From: Fistulifera solaris
Lineage: Eukaryota; Bacillariophyta; Bacillariophyceae; Naviculales; Stauroneidaceae
Direction of reading: 5' to 3'
DNA length: 64,000 nucleotides
Assembly (NCBI GenBank): GCA_030295235.1
Contig: AP026145.1
Span: 250,501-314,500, forward strand
Part shown: in pieces, positions 43,586 to 55,162 of the stretch
Position numbering within the stretch: position 1 is the stretch's first letter
How the letters are laid out: every line of letters begins with the position of its first letter
Position numbers and translations under genes: made by a program
The notes under the pieces: model-generated
What the model saw: the letters and a program-made list of their open reading frames with translations, nothing else
What the model was told of the DNA's origin: nothing
Database searches by the model: none

Positions 43586-44705
43586 GGTAGTTTCGAGAGA
43601 AAGATTGCGAGATTGCAAAGAGAAAGTGAAAGTGATGTTTCACCAAAAATTGTGTTTTTGTGTGCTTGGTGCGGTGTTTCATTTTACAGAGCTTTGCTTT
43701 TGTTGATCATAGCCGTCAGCACAAACGGCGGGACCAGACTTGTCTCGTGAATGAAGATCATTGCCCTTTGTCTATGCCCCTCAATAAAGTATCGAGATAG
43801 ATTCAATGACAATTCCATTGGATCTTTGTAGAAATAGGACTTCTTTGAGTGCTGCTGCGAGAAGAATTGTACTCCCATCTTTTTTGGTGTTCATCGAAGT
43901 TATTTTTGAAGCATCGAATTTAAGTTTAGCACAAGACTCTGTTCTTATCGAAGGACAAGTAATGCTTCGATGGAATTATACTAAAAGAACCTCGAATGGT
44001 TGAAGCTGCATGAAGCTTACATTTATCATTAGTTGTTGCTCTTTTCACGAACGGCTTTCAGATAGTACGTGGGGAAATTGTTTGAAAAGAATGAATAATT
44101 TGCTTTTGTGTGAAGCACTAGCATACGACTCGTGACCAGCTTTTTGTTCTATAGAGTAACGTGTACACTGGCCGTCGTCCTTAACCTCAACCAAGACCTA
44201 CAAGTAACTGTGGAAAGGAACAACGAGTATACGAGTACCGGATCAAATATCTGCGAAACGTAAACTCAGATCGCAGTGATATTCAACTAAGCTAGTTCGA
44301 TTCCCGCTGTCGACCTTCTTTTCTCTTTTGAAGTCTTCGGGCGTCTTCCCAAGCGTTGGATCCAAAAAATGGCGAATGGCGAAGTTGCGTCCATCCGTTT
44401 GACCGTCACCCGTCTAAATGAATTTAGTCTAAGTATTCAGTACAAGTACCATTTCTGAAAAGAGGACACACATTGTACTAAACTTGCCATACCAAATTTC
44501 ACTACATACTTGTTATACTATATGAAACAATGTAGTGTAGGGATTAATCTAGTATGGAGCTGTTCTTCGCGCAGGCCCTTTCTTCTTCGAACTTCGCGCG
44601 TATTTCCGCTTTTTTTTGCTTTTGATGATCTCGATCGTCGTCGACGAGCAAAACGAACGAAAGAGCTATAAAGCAAAGCACCACCAAGCATCTTGCTTCT
44701 CCGTC
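43586..44705. repeat. Intergenic region with a duplicated tRNA-Pro 3' flank
   Basis: From about 44290 to 44585 the sequence is a diverged copy of 38790-39090: a tRNA T-arm/acceptor remnant (TTCGATTCCCGCTGTCGACC, about 44297-44315), the T-rich terminator, then GCGTTGGATCCAAAAAATGG, CCGTCACCCGTCT and GGAGCTGTTCTTCG blocks in the same order. So a piece starting inside a tRNA-Pro gene was duplicated about 5.5 kb away, across H2. The rest (43586-44290) shows no supported gene. Confidence 0.75.
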
Positions 44706-46608
44706 ATGAAGAATCATCTTTACGTATACATTTTGCTCCAATTCAAAGCGATCTTATGCGTGGGACTTTTTGTGCCGCTTTCGTCTCATCCTCCCCCTTG
44801 TAAGGACCGTCTTCGAAGATTCAGAGCAAACGGGTCTGTCTCCTATCCAACAAATTCACCAATAAAGAAATCGTTTTTGTTTTCGTCTGCTCCCGACGAT
44901 ACCGTAACTGATACAGACTCACTTCAACACTCGCGAAGGGAGAGGCTCCGGCAAAAGATATCGCGGGGATTGCAATTTGTCAAGCAAAAGACGACCGCGG
45001 CAAAAAATGAGGCGCGGAAAAAATTGAAATCCTATAAAAACGACTATCCTTTTCTGACCGGAAAAATAAACAAAGCATGGACGCCTGTTCTTGTTGCTTT
45101 GATACTAGGCTATCGATTCGGAGCACGCACGCGCAAAATTGTAACCGACACCTCTGGAACAGTCATTCGACGACGGCCTTTCGTTTCGCAAATTGCCTTG
45201 ACAATCTTCGTTGTTCGAGAAATGTGGCGTGCCATTCCACCTTGGTTGAAGAAGCAACTCCCAATCGTTCGTAAACAAAGCGCGGTACCCGGATTGGAAT
45301 CCGTTGTCGACGAGAGCGATCTTTCCTCAATCCCCGTCCTCATGGGTCGACTTCAAACACTTTTAAAGGCCAGTACCGCCAAATTATCGTCACCGTTATC
45401 CGCGGGTGAAATTCAAACGTCGTTTCTGACCCTACTTCGACTCAGTGCACAAATGAAAGTCCAAGATCCTTACGAACGCGACATGGTCTACGAGGAATCT
45501 GGAACGCTACTGACTGCCGACGAACGGGCACAATTCACCGACATTGAGGAGACCTTTGAGTTAGCAGATATTGCGTACAACGAACTTCCATTCGATCAAG
45601 AATTGCGAGATGTGCTGGGAGCTCGTAATTATAGTTTAGTGAGACACGAGCCTCTATCATTGCCGGGAAGTGCAGCTCATTTTGTGGCGTTGTCGAACAA
45701 GCAAAAGGTGATTGTAATAGGGGTCAAGGGCACTTCCAACTTTGAAGATTTCTTGACAGATGCGTGTGGTAATGTAGTGAATCACACGTTGTCCGCTCCG
45801 TTCATCAATGGCGGCCCCGTTGAAATACGCTGTCACGAAGGAGTCTTCGTGGCTGCCTCGCGTCTGTTAAATGATCTCGAACGTCTCGTCGAAGCATTAT
45901 TCATCCCGACCGGCTACAAGATAATGGTGACGGGTCACAGTCTAGGGGCTGGTGTTGCTTCGTTACTGGCAATTTTGCTACGGTCGCGGTTTCCTGAGCT
46001 CCGAGCAGAGGGTCGACTGAAGGTGGTTGCCATTGCACCGCCTCCTATATTGGATCTCGACGCTTCACTTGCATGTCAGCCATTCACGACAACGATTGTC
46101 AACAACGCTGACATCATTCCACGGACTTCTCTATCGAACCTGATTATTACTATGGAGTTTCTGAAGCTAGTCAACAATAAGCTCGATAAGTCCGGTCTCA
46201 AACCAGCCGGGTTGAACGCCACGGCGGCGTTTTTAAAAAAGTTTTACGGAAGGCATAAACGGTACAATGATAATGTCGCCTCAAGAAATCAAAAATGGAT
46301 GGAAAACGTCGATAGAATTGGTGGGTCTTGATGATCCGGATCATCTGTTTGTTCCTGGGCGTGTCCTTCACATGTATGATTTATGGTCCAAGCCGGGCTA
46401 TGGGCTCACCCACAACAGCTCTCTCCCCGAACCGGCGGATGGACTTCTCCTTGATTCTATCATCCATCCGGCGGAACGCGTTTTAGTAACAGATGGCACA
46501 TCACCTGTGCTAAGAACAATTGAAATGGACGGACGAATGCTTTCCGACCACATGGCTCCGGCCTACCGAAGTAGTATTCGCACGCTGTTTGGTGCAAAGT
46601 CTGACTGA
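44706..46608 (+). CDS. Lipase class 3 domain protein, probably organelle-targeted (one frame break)
   Basis: The Met at 44706 opens a signal-like N-terminus (LYVYILLQFKAILCVGLFVP), the best-looking start. An upstream in-frame ATG at 44625 would add a hydrophilic 27 residues. The leader ends GLFVP, similar to diatom plastid cleavage sites. A basic coiled region and one hydrophobic segment follow. The alpha/beta-hydrolase core has VIGVKGTSNFEDFLTD, CHEGVFVAASRL and the nucleophile elbow MVTGHSLGAGVASLLAI, with downstream NADIIPRTS that supplies the acid, as in class 3 triacylglycerol/diacylglycerol lipases. The frame shifts near 46320. Removing one G from GGTGGG joins to LDDPDHLFVPGRVLHMYD, the usual C-terminal block with the catalytic-His region beyond (ERVLVTD, SDHM). 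Plastid membrane lipid turnover is inferred. Confidence 0.8.
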
Positions 46609-46954
46609 AAAGGAATATTAATGATGCTGCTTATAATTTACTAATTTTTTGTTTTCGTTATTGAGTAGGCCTCTTTCCTGGATTTTGTTCGATTTGTCTA
46701 GCTTTTGCCTTCGAAACCCGAAACATTAGTTTTCGCACGAGTACCGGTACGAACGATGTGGTACCCATTCACCGTGCGCCTGTCGCTCCGCGCGCGCTAG
46801 CAAACGAGACCAAAAGTGCGCCGCACTGCCAAGCTGGCGCGGGAAAGTGAGCGCAAAGTCGTCCGGCTGCAAAAACGGCAGCACTCATTCATTCGTTGTG
46901 ATTGATTATCAATAATATTATCACTTGTCATTGCGTGCAAGTCCTTTCGATAGA
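46609..46954. other. Intergenic region, lipase to SMC6
   Basis: This 346-bp region carries the lipase 3' end and the SMC6 promoter. A GC-rich stretch (CGCGCGCTAGC, about 46790-46800) and a GTACCGGTAC palindrome (about 46741-46750) are present. No gene was found. Confidence 0.4.
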
Positions 46955-49900
46955 ATGGGGAGAAACTCTAAACGACTCTCTTCGACTTCGGTCGATGAGG
47001 AAGAAGAGCAGCGATCTTCTAAGCGTCAAAGCATTGAGCACGACGAGCCGTCGGATGAAGATCAGAGCAATGCTGCTTCCGACGACAACTATGGAGATGA
47101 GAATGCCGACCCGGAAGCCGAGGATGAAGAAGACGAACAGTCACCCACTCCAACGGACCGCGAACGTAGCGATCCCGCCATCAATGCTGGAATCATCAAG
47201 AAGGTGTACGTCGAAAACTTTATGTGTCATCGTAAGTTCACTGTCGATTTCTGCCGCAACGTGAACTTCATTACCGGTCAAAACGGCTCCGGAAAGTCCG
47301 CCATTCTTGCTGCGCTCCAGATTTGCTTGGGAGCTGGTGCCAGAAACACGCATCGCGCTGGTAACCTCAAAGATTTGATTCGAAAGGACGGAGCTGCGAA
47401 TCAACCCACGGAAGCGATCATCCGCGTTTCGCTCATGAATGAAGGCTCGGATGCCTACGAGCCTGAGAGATACGGCAAGACGATTACCGTGGAGCGCACC
47501 ATTACGAAGAATGGAGGATTCAACGGTTTCAAGTTGCTGGACGAAAAAAGCACCGAAGTTAGTAGAAAGAAGAAAGATCTCCTCACGATGCTCGACTACC
47601 TGTAAGTAAAGACGTATTCTGCGTTGTGAGCGTGTGTACTGGTTCTCACTTACATTCTACCTGTATCGTTTCGCAGAAACATTCAAGTCGAGAACCCCGT
47701 GGCTGTGCTTGATCAGGAGAACGCAAAGAAATTTCTTTGCGGAAGCGGGGAGGAGAAATTTCTGTTCTTCAAGAAAGCAACCGACTTGGCGCGTATCGAT
47801 GCGACCTACGCGGCGACGCAGGAGAAACTGGAAGAATTGACCCTGAGCGTAGAACGAATGAACAGTACTTTGAGCCAAAAGAAATTAGTAGTTGACGAAG
47901 CCAGGCAGAAGGTCAAGCAGCATAAAGAAATCGACGAGCTCAAAGCGAAGCTTCAGGGAATCGAAATGATGTATGCGTGGTCGTTTCACAAGGTTGCTGC
48001 AAAGGAGCATTGGGACGCGGAACAAGTTGTTGCGAAATATGAAGCTAAAGTCAAGGAACGTGAAGATGAATTAGCAGAGTTTGAAAAGGCGTTTAGCCAG
48101 GATTCAACGACCGATGAAGAAACCAAGCGCAGACGGGTAATGGATGACTTGATTCAACAAGTTCAAGAGCTCACAGACAAGAAGCAGCAGCTCGAATCTC
48201 AGTTCAGGCAACAAATGGTTCCGATTAAACAACTTGAAAAGGAGAAACAAATGCTTCGAAAAGATCGGAAGGAAATTGAGCAGCAGTTACACCGTGCCCA
48301 ACAACGTCTCAATGAAATGCGCAAACAAATTAGTGAAAGAAGCGGATCGAAAGAGGCAGAGCACTTGAAAGCTTTGAATGAAGCTGAAAACGAACTGCAA
48401 CAGTTGAAGAAGGAAAACCCGGAAATCAAGCAAGCTGTGTCCACTTCCTTGCGAGCCTATGAGGAGCTCACAAATCATGTCCGCGACGCAAGTTCCAGAG
48501 TCGACACTATTCAACGTCAATTAGGCGGTATAGGCGGTCGTATTCGTAACTTGCAAGCCGCGTCGGCAGACTCGCTTTCGATGTTGGGTCCGAATGTCAA
48601 GAAAGTCCATGATGCGGTAAGAACATTCAAGTCAGACCCTGGTCAATCATTCCCTCTCTCACTTTGTTTTAAATGTTATAGATTCAGCGACATGTTTCGT
48701 CGGGAAAATTCAGAGGTCCGGTGATCGGTCCTATTGCCCATTATATCAAGGTGGCTGCTGGAAAGAGAAGTATGCCGCCATCGCCGAGAAAGCGTTGGGT
48801 CGCGGCATGCTAGATCGTTTCATCGCAACCACGGATGAAGATCGTCGAATTCTTCAGAACATTCGAAAAGATGCCGGCTGCAAATCTGATTGCGGTATCG
48901 TTCAAACGAAGAACACTGCGAGGTTTAGTGTCATGCCATTTGATATCGAAGGTGTTGAACGAGTTTGTTCTGTGCTGAATGTGGAAGATGATCTGGTGTT
49001 CAACACACTTGTTGACAACGCAAACATTGACCGAGTTGCTCTCTGTGACGATAAAGCTTCCAGCGAGAACCTTTTGTACTACGTGCAAGATGGACGCGAC
49101 GCGATTCGTGGTCCAATTCAAGAAGTGTTTTATCTTCCTAATGGAGGCAAATGGACTGTAAAAGGAGGAAACAAGGCTGATATCCTAGACGGTCAGGCTT
49201 TGCGTCAGACACTTGGCGTAGACAAAGTGAGCTTGTCGCCCAAGCTCGAGAGGAAGAAATGCAGCTCAAGAAAGAGCTTCAAGAGGCTCGTGCTGAACAC
49301 AACAAGCTTGAGCATGAGCACACCGAGCTGCAGCGTCAGTGGAACCAACACAAGCGTCATCTCCGAACCAACACTGAAAACTCGGAGAGGTTGATGAACG
49401 AAATCAGTGAGCTCAAAGATCAAATTGAAGCTTCAGCCAACGTCGAGATAGATACGAATGACCAGGAACAAGAAATCCAGGAGCTGGAGCGCGAAATTGA
49501 AGAGCTCGATCTCAAAGACGGAAAGTTCAAAGAAGAGATCAGAAACCTCATGCAAGGTGTCGAATATGTCAAAGCCAGTATTAACGAATGTTCTGAACGC
49601 ATCGACACTGTTCTCGAGGAAAGCAAGGCAGCAGAAGAGCATTTGACGCAATTTTTGCAAAATAGAACTCAGCACGAAGATCAGCTCGAGAGAAAGAGAC
49701 AAAAACTGGACAAATATCGGGCCGCTGTTGACACAAGTCGTGAGAAAATGGAATCGCTCAAGAAAGACACTCTCGCGGCTCTACGTCAGGCTAGGCTTCT
49801 TGCCTTTCAGCATCAAAGAGCTAGTCAAAACTTAGAGGACATGGCTGAGGGTGAAGTGGATATCTCAGACGAACCATCGGAAGACGATCTTGAATCCATT

Positions 49901-50642
49901 GAGCCTCCCGATGAGAGCGATATTAGAGAACCCTCCCATTACGAAGCTAAGATGAACAAGATGCGGTCTAGGATTGAAAAGGAAAAACAGAAGCGAAACA
50001 TTTCGCGAGACGACCGAGCGACAGCCTACGAGAAGTACCAACGTGCATTAGAAGACTTTCTCAACCAACAGCAACTCGTGGATGAGGTTGAATCTAAGAT
50101 CAAGGTTCTAAATAAAGATTTGAGACGACGCATTTACGCAAGGGGCGACATGCAAGAATTTCTGGAGAAGTTCACCGACTTGAAGTTCAAGGAGCTTTTG
50201 CTTTTAAACCATTTCCACGGAGGCGTCACATTCGATCACGAGAAGGAGTCGCTTGACTTGCAAGTAAGCAAGAGTTCTGATAAGAAGGCTGCAAGCAAGG
50301 ACGTGAAGAACTTGAGGTACGTAAATCTTGGTCGCGTTGGAAGTTCAATTTTCGAAGCTCGTCTGATTTTTTCTCTTATCTTCGTATAGTGGTGGTGAAA
50401 AGAGTTACACTCAAATGTGCCTCATCTTGGCTTTGGGTGAGAAGCTGGAAACGCCCTTCCGTGTTCTGGATGAGTTTGATGTCTTCCTCGATGCACCGAC
50501 GAGGAAGCTTACCATCAAAATGCTAATTCATTTGGCACTCGAGAAAATGTCCCATCGTCAGTTTATCTTCATCACTCCCCAGGATATCTCGGACATTGCC
50601 AGCGATCCACGGCTCAAGATTCTGCGCATGCTTCCCCCCTAA
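46955..50642 (+). CDS. SMC6: SMC6, structural maintenance of chromosomes protein 6
   Basis: This is the large ATPase of the SMC5/6 complex, which acts in recombinational repair and chromosome segregation in the nucleus. Exons are 46955-47601, 47677-48616, 48682-50316 and 50390-50642, with introns of 75, 65 and 73 nt (GTAAGT, GTAAGA, GTACGT donors). The acidic N-terminus is followed by FMCHRKFTVDF and Walker A GQNGSGKSAIL. A long coiled coil flanks a hinge (FRGPVIGPIAHYI, DILDGQALRQ). The C-terminus has the ABC signature LSGGEKSYTQ split exactly by the last intron, then the Walker B/D-loop VLDEFDVFLDAPTRK and ITPQDIS, as expected for SMC6 and not SMC5. Two one-base deletions break exon 3, near 48765 (GKEKYAAIAEKAL restored by one G) and near 49230 (DKVELVAQA restored by one G). 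About 1,157 residues when read through, a normal length. Confidence 0.92.
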
Positions 50643-51236
50643 ACGCCATGGTATCGTCGGCGGTCCATCGCAGCAAACTCTTAACTTTTCTCAAGCCTCC
50701 TAATTTCGCTGAAAGGTCAATGGTACTTGATGTAATTCGAAGTCACACTTCATGATTTCAGGGCTAATTGAGCCTATAATCCTCATCGTTTCTAGTCATT
50801 TCGTGAATTCATCGATTTCTCTACAGTATTTATTTGGTCTACTCCTCTGCCTCGCCGTAGGCCCTACGTAGAAACTTGTACTGAGAGGCAGAATTTTAAC
50901 GTCCTTTCATTCTGGACATTAGACCTATTACCTGCAAAAACCGCACCCACGGATTATCCGGAAATGTGAAAATTTGCTGGAAAAGTGAAAATACAATAAC
51001 TAGTCCAGGTTTTCTGGAGATGTGTAAATTCCAAATATCCAGTTTTTCTGTGAGTGCGAAAATACAACCGCTCCAGATTTTCTGGACAAGTGATACCACT
51101 CACCCAGATTTCTTGGGAACGTGAAAATAAAACTGGTCCAGATTTTCTGGACTGCGGTGGAAAACATCACACGCCCAGATTCATTCATCGATACAAAGTG
51201 CTCCGTATCTATGAATATCAATCATAGGAGGATAAT
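50643..51236. repeat. Palindromic 34-bp minisatellite downstream of SMC6
   Basis: At about 50950-51155 a unit of 33-34 bp recurs five to seven times. Each has a dyad core such as TCCAGATTTTCTGGA (51004, 51038, 51072, 51103 and 51137, with decayed copies at about 50951 and 50973) plus an A-rich spacer like AAGTGAAAATACAA. The rest of the region (50643-50945) is ordinary 3' flank with no gene seen. Confidence 0.85.
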
Positions 51237-52209
51237 ATGTTGAATCATTACAATAGGAGGTCGTCGGGGCAAACTGCTTGGTATTTCTATTGGACTCGTC
51301 CGATCGGGGCAACCGAACATCACTTTCGATTGTCGTTAACGACGCATCCGCTTTGGGGATGCAAGCATTTTGACGTAGCTTCTCTGTCTTCCGAAATTGC
51401 CGCTAGTCGACCTTGTCAGAAACTCGAGGTGATTATTGCTTGCGATGTGAAAAGCCAGCTCCCTCATTTCGTAGCAGAGAACGAATGGGACATGATCTGT
51501 ACGACACTAGGTACTTATCATGGGTCGAGCATTGCATCACTTCGCTTCGTAGGTGTAGCGCAAGACAAGATGATGCGATTAATCGATTCTTGTAAAGCGA
51601 GAAAAGAAGAGGGGCTTCAACGTATCGACATTGTTCTTTCGAAAGAATTTCCGGGGCAAATGCTACAATATTTAAGCCGACACGTTTCCTATCTGCAAGA
51701 GCTCCATCTGCTTGATCCTGGTAGAAATGTTCTTCTATTGAGACTCTCGGAGCTGAGCGATTTCATGGAAAGCGCGCAACATATAAAGCTGCTTGTGGTC
51801 GAGCCGCGAATAGTTGTAGCAGCATCGGATGATCTCTCGGCTAATCGAGATCTCGATCGGCTGGTGTACACGATACAACAATGCGCTTCCTTGGAGCACG
51901 TGGTACTCTCATTCGCCTGCGCTGGTCAAAGACCATCGAAACCTATTGCAAAGCCGAAATGGTTGGCTGACTTACTCAAAGAACCACAAAGTGTCACGAG
52001 GAAAAAAAGAAACTGTGAGTGAAGTTTCTCGTCAAGATGTGATTTGCCCAAAGATCCTTTCCGTCAGCAAAGACAAGCTTCAATTTGCTCTCGATTGCAA
52101 CGCCTTTTGTCTTGAGTTGACGAAATGCACAAGAAAAACAGAGGCTATACTAGAAGCTGGTCTACGTGTATTGAAGGACTGGATGAATCAAAACGGATAC
52201 AAGGATTAA
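51237..52209 (+). CDS. LRR/RNI-like protein of unknown function (one frame break)
   Basis: The ATG at 51237 opens 261 codons, then the frame shifts at an A7 run (51999-52010 region). With one A fewer the frame continues KKETVSEVSRQDVICPK to a stop at 52209, for about 323 residues. The sequence has periodic leucine/valine-rich strands (SIASLRFVGVAQ, LQRIDIVLSKEF, LQELHLLDPG, IKLLVVEPRI, LEHVVLSFACAG), like an irregular LRR or RNI-type solenoid. It is reminiscent of the second half of the L family, but the L-family N-terminal landmarks are missing, so I keep it separate. The stop lies 31 bp from the stop of the convergent kinase gene. Confidence 0.6.
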
Positions 52210-52240
52210 CTAATGATGCAGCAATAGTGTTGTACTAGGC

Positions 52241-54485
52241 TTAGGGTGCAGCTGAGTTGCAATCAGGGACCGGATCTTGCGCCTGTGTCACGATTTCTGC
52301 GGTGTTTTTGGTCGACGTGCCAAGCCACATAATCGCTTTTGCGATTGTTTGAAATCTATTTCGCTGCTCGCGAATATTGCGAACAGAGCCATCTAAATAC
52401 ACTTGAGAAAGCGTTTCCGGTTCTTGCTTGAGCCATTCCGAACGCAAACATTCTTTGGCTGACCATCTTTCTTTCGGATTGACGACCAGCAACCCCTTCA
52501 CGAAATCTTTTGCTGGCTGAGAAACGTCTTTCCAATCCTCTTCGTTGAAATCCAATTTGCCATTTCGAATCATTTCAAACAAAACCGACTGATCGTTATC
52601 TATAAATGGGGGATAGCCGACTAGTAGGACAAATGTGACGACTCCAATACTCCACAGGTCGACTCGAGTGTCGTGCGGTATGTTTTTCAGTACCTGATAG
52701 ACGGATGAAGAATGAGCAACCAATTAGAAGACGTTAACACTGTATTTGCATTCGATCATGAACTCAATACCACGTTTAGGCTGCATAGACGTACCTCTGG
52801 TGCTACGTACGAAGGCGTGCCGACTCTTGAAGTGAGACTTTCTGGTGTGTGCACTCGACGAGCAAATCCGAAATCGCCTATTTTCACGTTGGCATTGTTA
52901 GCAAAGCTCTTCAATAAAAGATTTTGTGGCTTTATGTCTCTGTGCGCTATTCCAATTTCGTGCATACTAGAGACCGCTTTTAGCAAAACAATGACAAGAT
53001 CGCGCGCATCCTTTTCGGTGTACCGTTTCATCGAAATGATACGATCGAAGACGTCTCCGCCGGTCATGTTTTCCATGACGAGATAGAAGGCGTCTTTTTC
53101 TTCAATAAAATCATAAAGTTGAACCACGTACTTGTTTCCAGTTAAACTGAGCATCATACTGACTTCGTTCAAGATCGTTTCGTCTTCTTTGGGATCAAGT
53201 TCCTTGCGTGCAATTATTTTGACAGCGTATTCTTCTCCGGTTTCTTTGTGAATGCACTCCCACACCGTCGCGTATGATCCTTTTCGAAGCTTTCGTTTAA
53301 GTTCATAGAGGTCGAGAAATTTCAGTGTCCGTTTCGGTTTAGCCTTATCGGCGTCAGGTGATGCAGACTCTTCCCCTGAAACCATCGGTTGGGCTTCGTC
53401 GTCACTTTCGTCTTCGAGTAAATCTTGCAATTTTGATTGGAAGCCCACTGCATCGGGATCCCAAAAAGGAGCTGCAGTGGCAACACGAACCGCGTGTATG
53501 GCAGCTTTCCACTTCGTTTTCGGAAGAAAAGCGCGAATGGCTTCCAAGTTCAAGGACAAATCTCGACTTCGCAACGACTCAGCGTCGCTTTTGACGAACC
53601 AGTCGCTCTGGAGTGCCTCCGCTGCACTGAGACGCGTGTCCGGATTCACGGCGAGAAGATGACTAATTAGTCTCTTGGATTCGACGCTTGCATTCTGCCA
53701 GTAAATCTCGTGGAAAATAAAATCAGCTGAGCGTATTTTTCGAAACAAATCCTTGAGATTTTTGCCCTGAAAGGGTGGATAGCCTCCGATCAACATGTAT
53801 AGAAGACATCCTATACTCCACAAATCGCATTTACAATCGTAGGGCGCACCAGTGATGACTTCGGGGGCAACGTACGCTGATCGTTGATCATTGAGAGGGA
53901 AGGGGGTCAGCTTTTGCTTCATTCTATTTCGTCCACAGCGACACTTTGCAAACGTCATTCCACTTACCTGGAGTGCCACATCTTGTCGTCAACCTTCCTT
54001 CTTCTGGGAGCATCCGTGCAAAGCCGAAATCAGCCAGTAAGATCTCACAGTCGTCAAACGTATTTGCCAGAAGCAAGTTCTCCGGCTTGAGATCTCGGTG
54101 TGCTATTTTTCGATCATGCAAAGCTTGAATTGTCTTGAGAAGACATTCGGCAAGATCTCGGGAATCTTTTTCATTGTACAGAGACCGCTGTGCGAGTCGG
54201 TCAAAGACGTCCCCCTCCAGCCGCAAATACTTGCACCATGTACAATTTCTCAGGCGAGGCAAAGAAATCAATCAATTGTACTACATTCGCGACACCCGCC
54301 AGTTCTTTCATGATGGCGACTTCCCGAAACACGCTTTCGTCGTCGTGTTTCTTGAGTTTGCTGCGATCCATTATTTTGACCGCGTATGTTTGCTCGGTAT
54401 TCCATTTGGGATGACATGTGTACACGACTCCGTAGGATCCGGAACGCAAGCGCTCATCGAGCTGATATTGATCTTCGAACGTCAT
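52241..54485 (-). CDS. Tandem two-domain CAMK-type Ser/Thr protein kinase (one frame break)
   Basis: Exons are 54485-53968, 53876-52795 and 52693-52241, with introns of 91 and 101 nt. About 683 residues hold two complete kinase domains. Domain 1: GSYGVVY glycine loop, YAVKIMDRSK, HRDLKPENLL, DFGFARM, GTP|AYVAPEV across intron 1. Domain 2 after a short acidic linker: GSYATVWE, YAVKIIARKE, HRDIKPQNLL, DFGFARR, GTPSYVAPE|V across intron 2. Both introns lie at or within a few bases of the homologous APE site, supporting an internal duplication of a kinase-plus-intron unit. All catalytic residues are present in both. In domain 1, G5 at 54215-54211 has one G too many (family GGDVFDRL), breaking the frame. 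CAMK-like assignment follows from the motif style. No EF-hands are seen. Substrates are unknown. Confidence 0.82.
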
Positions 54486-55162
54486 GTTGAGACTGGCGGC
54501 GTCGCCGAGTAAAAACTCGTGGGGGAATGGGTGTCGGAGTCGATGTCATGATGAGACCGTTCGATACGGTAGAGCGCACTTGCAGAATTAATATCCTTCC
54601 TGTGCAATAATGATGCTTTATGAAAAGGCAAGGTATGTTGTGGAAGCTATTTTGTGCAGGAAATGATCTTTCGTTCGGAACCAGGCGGCCCGCTGGCATT
54701 TTTCATCCCTTCACGCAGCATCCCGTGAGAATGCGGATCGAGGTTGACGCGGGATACGATGACACAGCGTTTTCTGTTTGTATAGCGTTTTGTGTATGCG
54801 ATCCGTGATTATGCGTCAAGATTACGGATCGAGATAGACAGAAAGACAGTCTCAAAGAAGTCATTCTCGCAGCGCAAAGAATAAGAAATACTGACAAATG
54901 ACTATTTATCGGAATGTCTGCACCGTTTTGCCTCCAACATTGGCTTGGAGAGAAGATAGAGAAAGAAGTAATGCCACGGAGTATTTTTCCGTGCCTGGAG
55001 AGAGACAAGATAGTAATCGACTTGCACATCCGAAACAGAAACATTTCAGAGAGCTAGCGATCGGCAACGATTGTTCCTCCTGCAATTACGATCATTGATA
55101 CCTCATCGTCGTGATTCGGAGCACCTTTCAGATACCTTTCCAGACGATTCTTTTTCGAAATC
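54486..55162. other. Divergent promoter region between the kinase and the 55.2-kb gene
   Basis: This 677-bp region has both neighbours transcribed outward. The motif TTACGGATCGAGATAGACAG near 54822 and a similar ATGCGGATCGAG near 54731 are the only local similarities noted. No gene was found. Confidence 0.4.

Noticed and set aside
43128-43682. A 184-codon minus-strand open frame beginning MKHRTKHTKTQ
   Set aside because: It is Arg/Leu/Pro-rich shadow sequence. The neighbouring frame from ATG 43585 has coherent Lys/Asp/Ser-rich coding matching the H2 gene and its intron structure.
50950-51155. CRISPR-like array
   Set aside because: Spacing is regular, but the spacers are themselves conserved and A-rich, the repeat is a 15-bp palindrome, and the context is a eukaryotic nuclear gene neighbourhood without cas genes. 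It is a minisatellite.
54454-54699. Upstream extension of the tandem kinase through ATG-bearing sequence at 54.55 kb
   Set aside because: That ATG is in a different frame, and the kinase frame meets a stop about 25 codons upstream of the chosen ATG with no other Met between.
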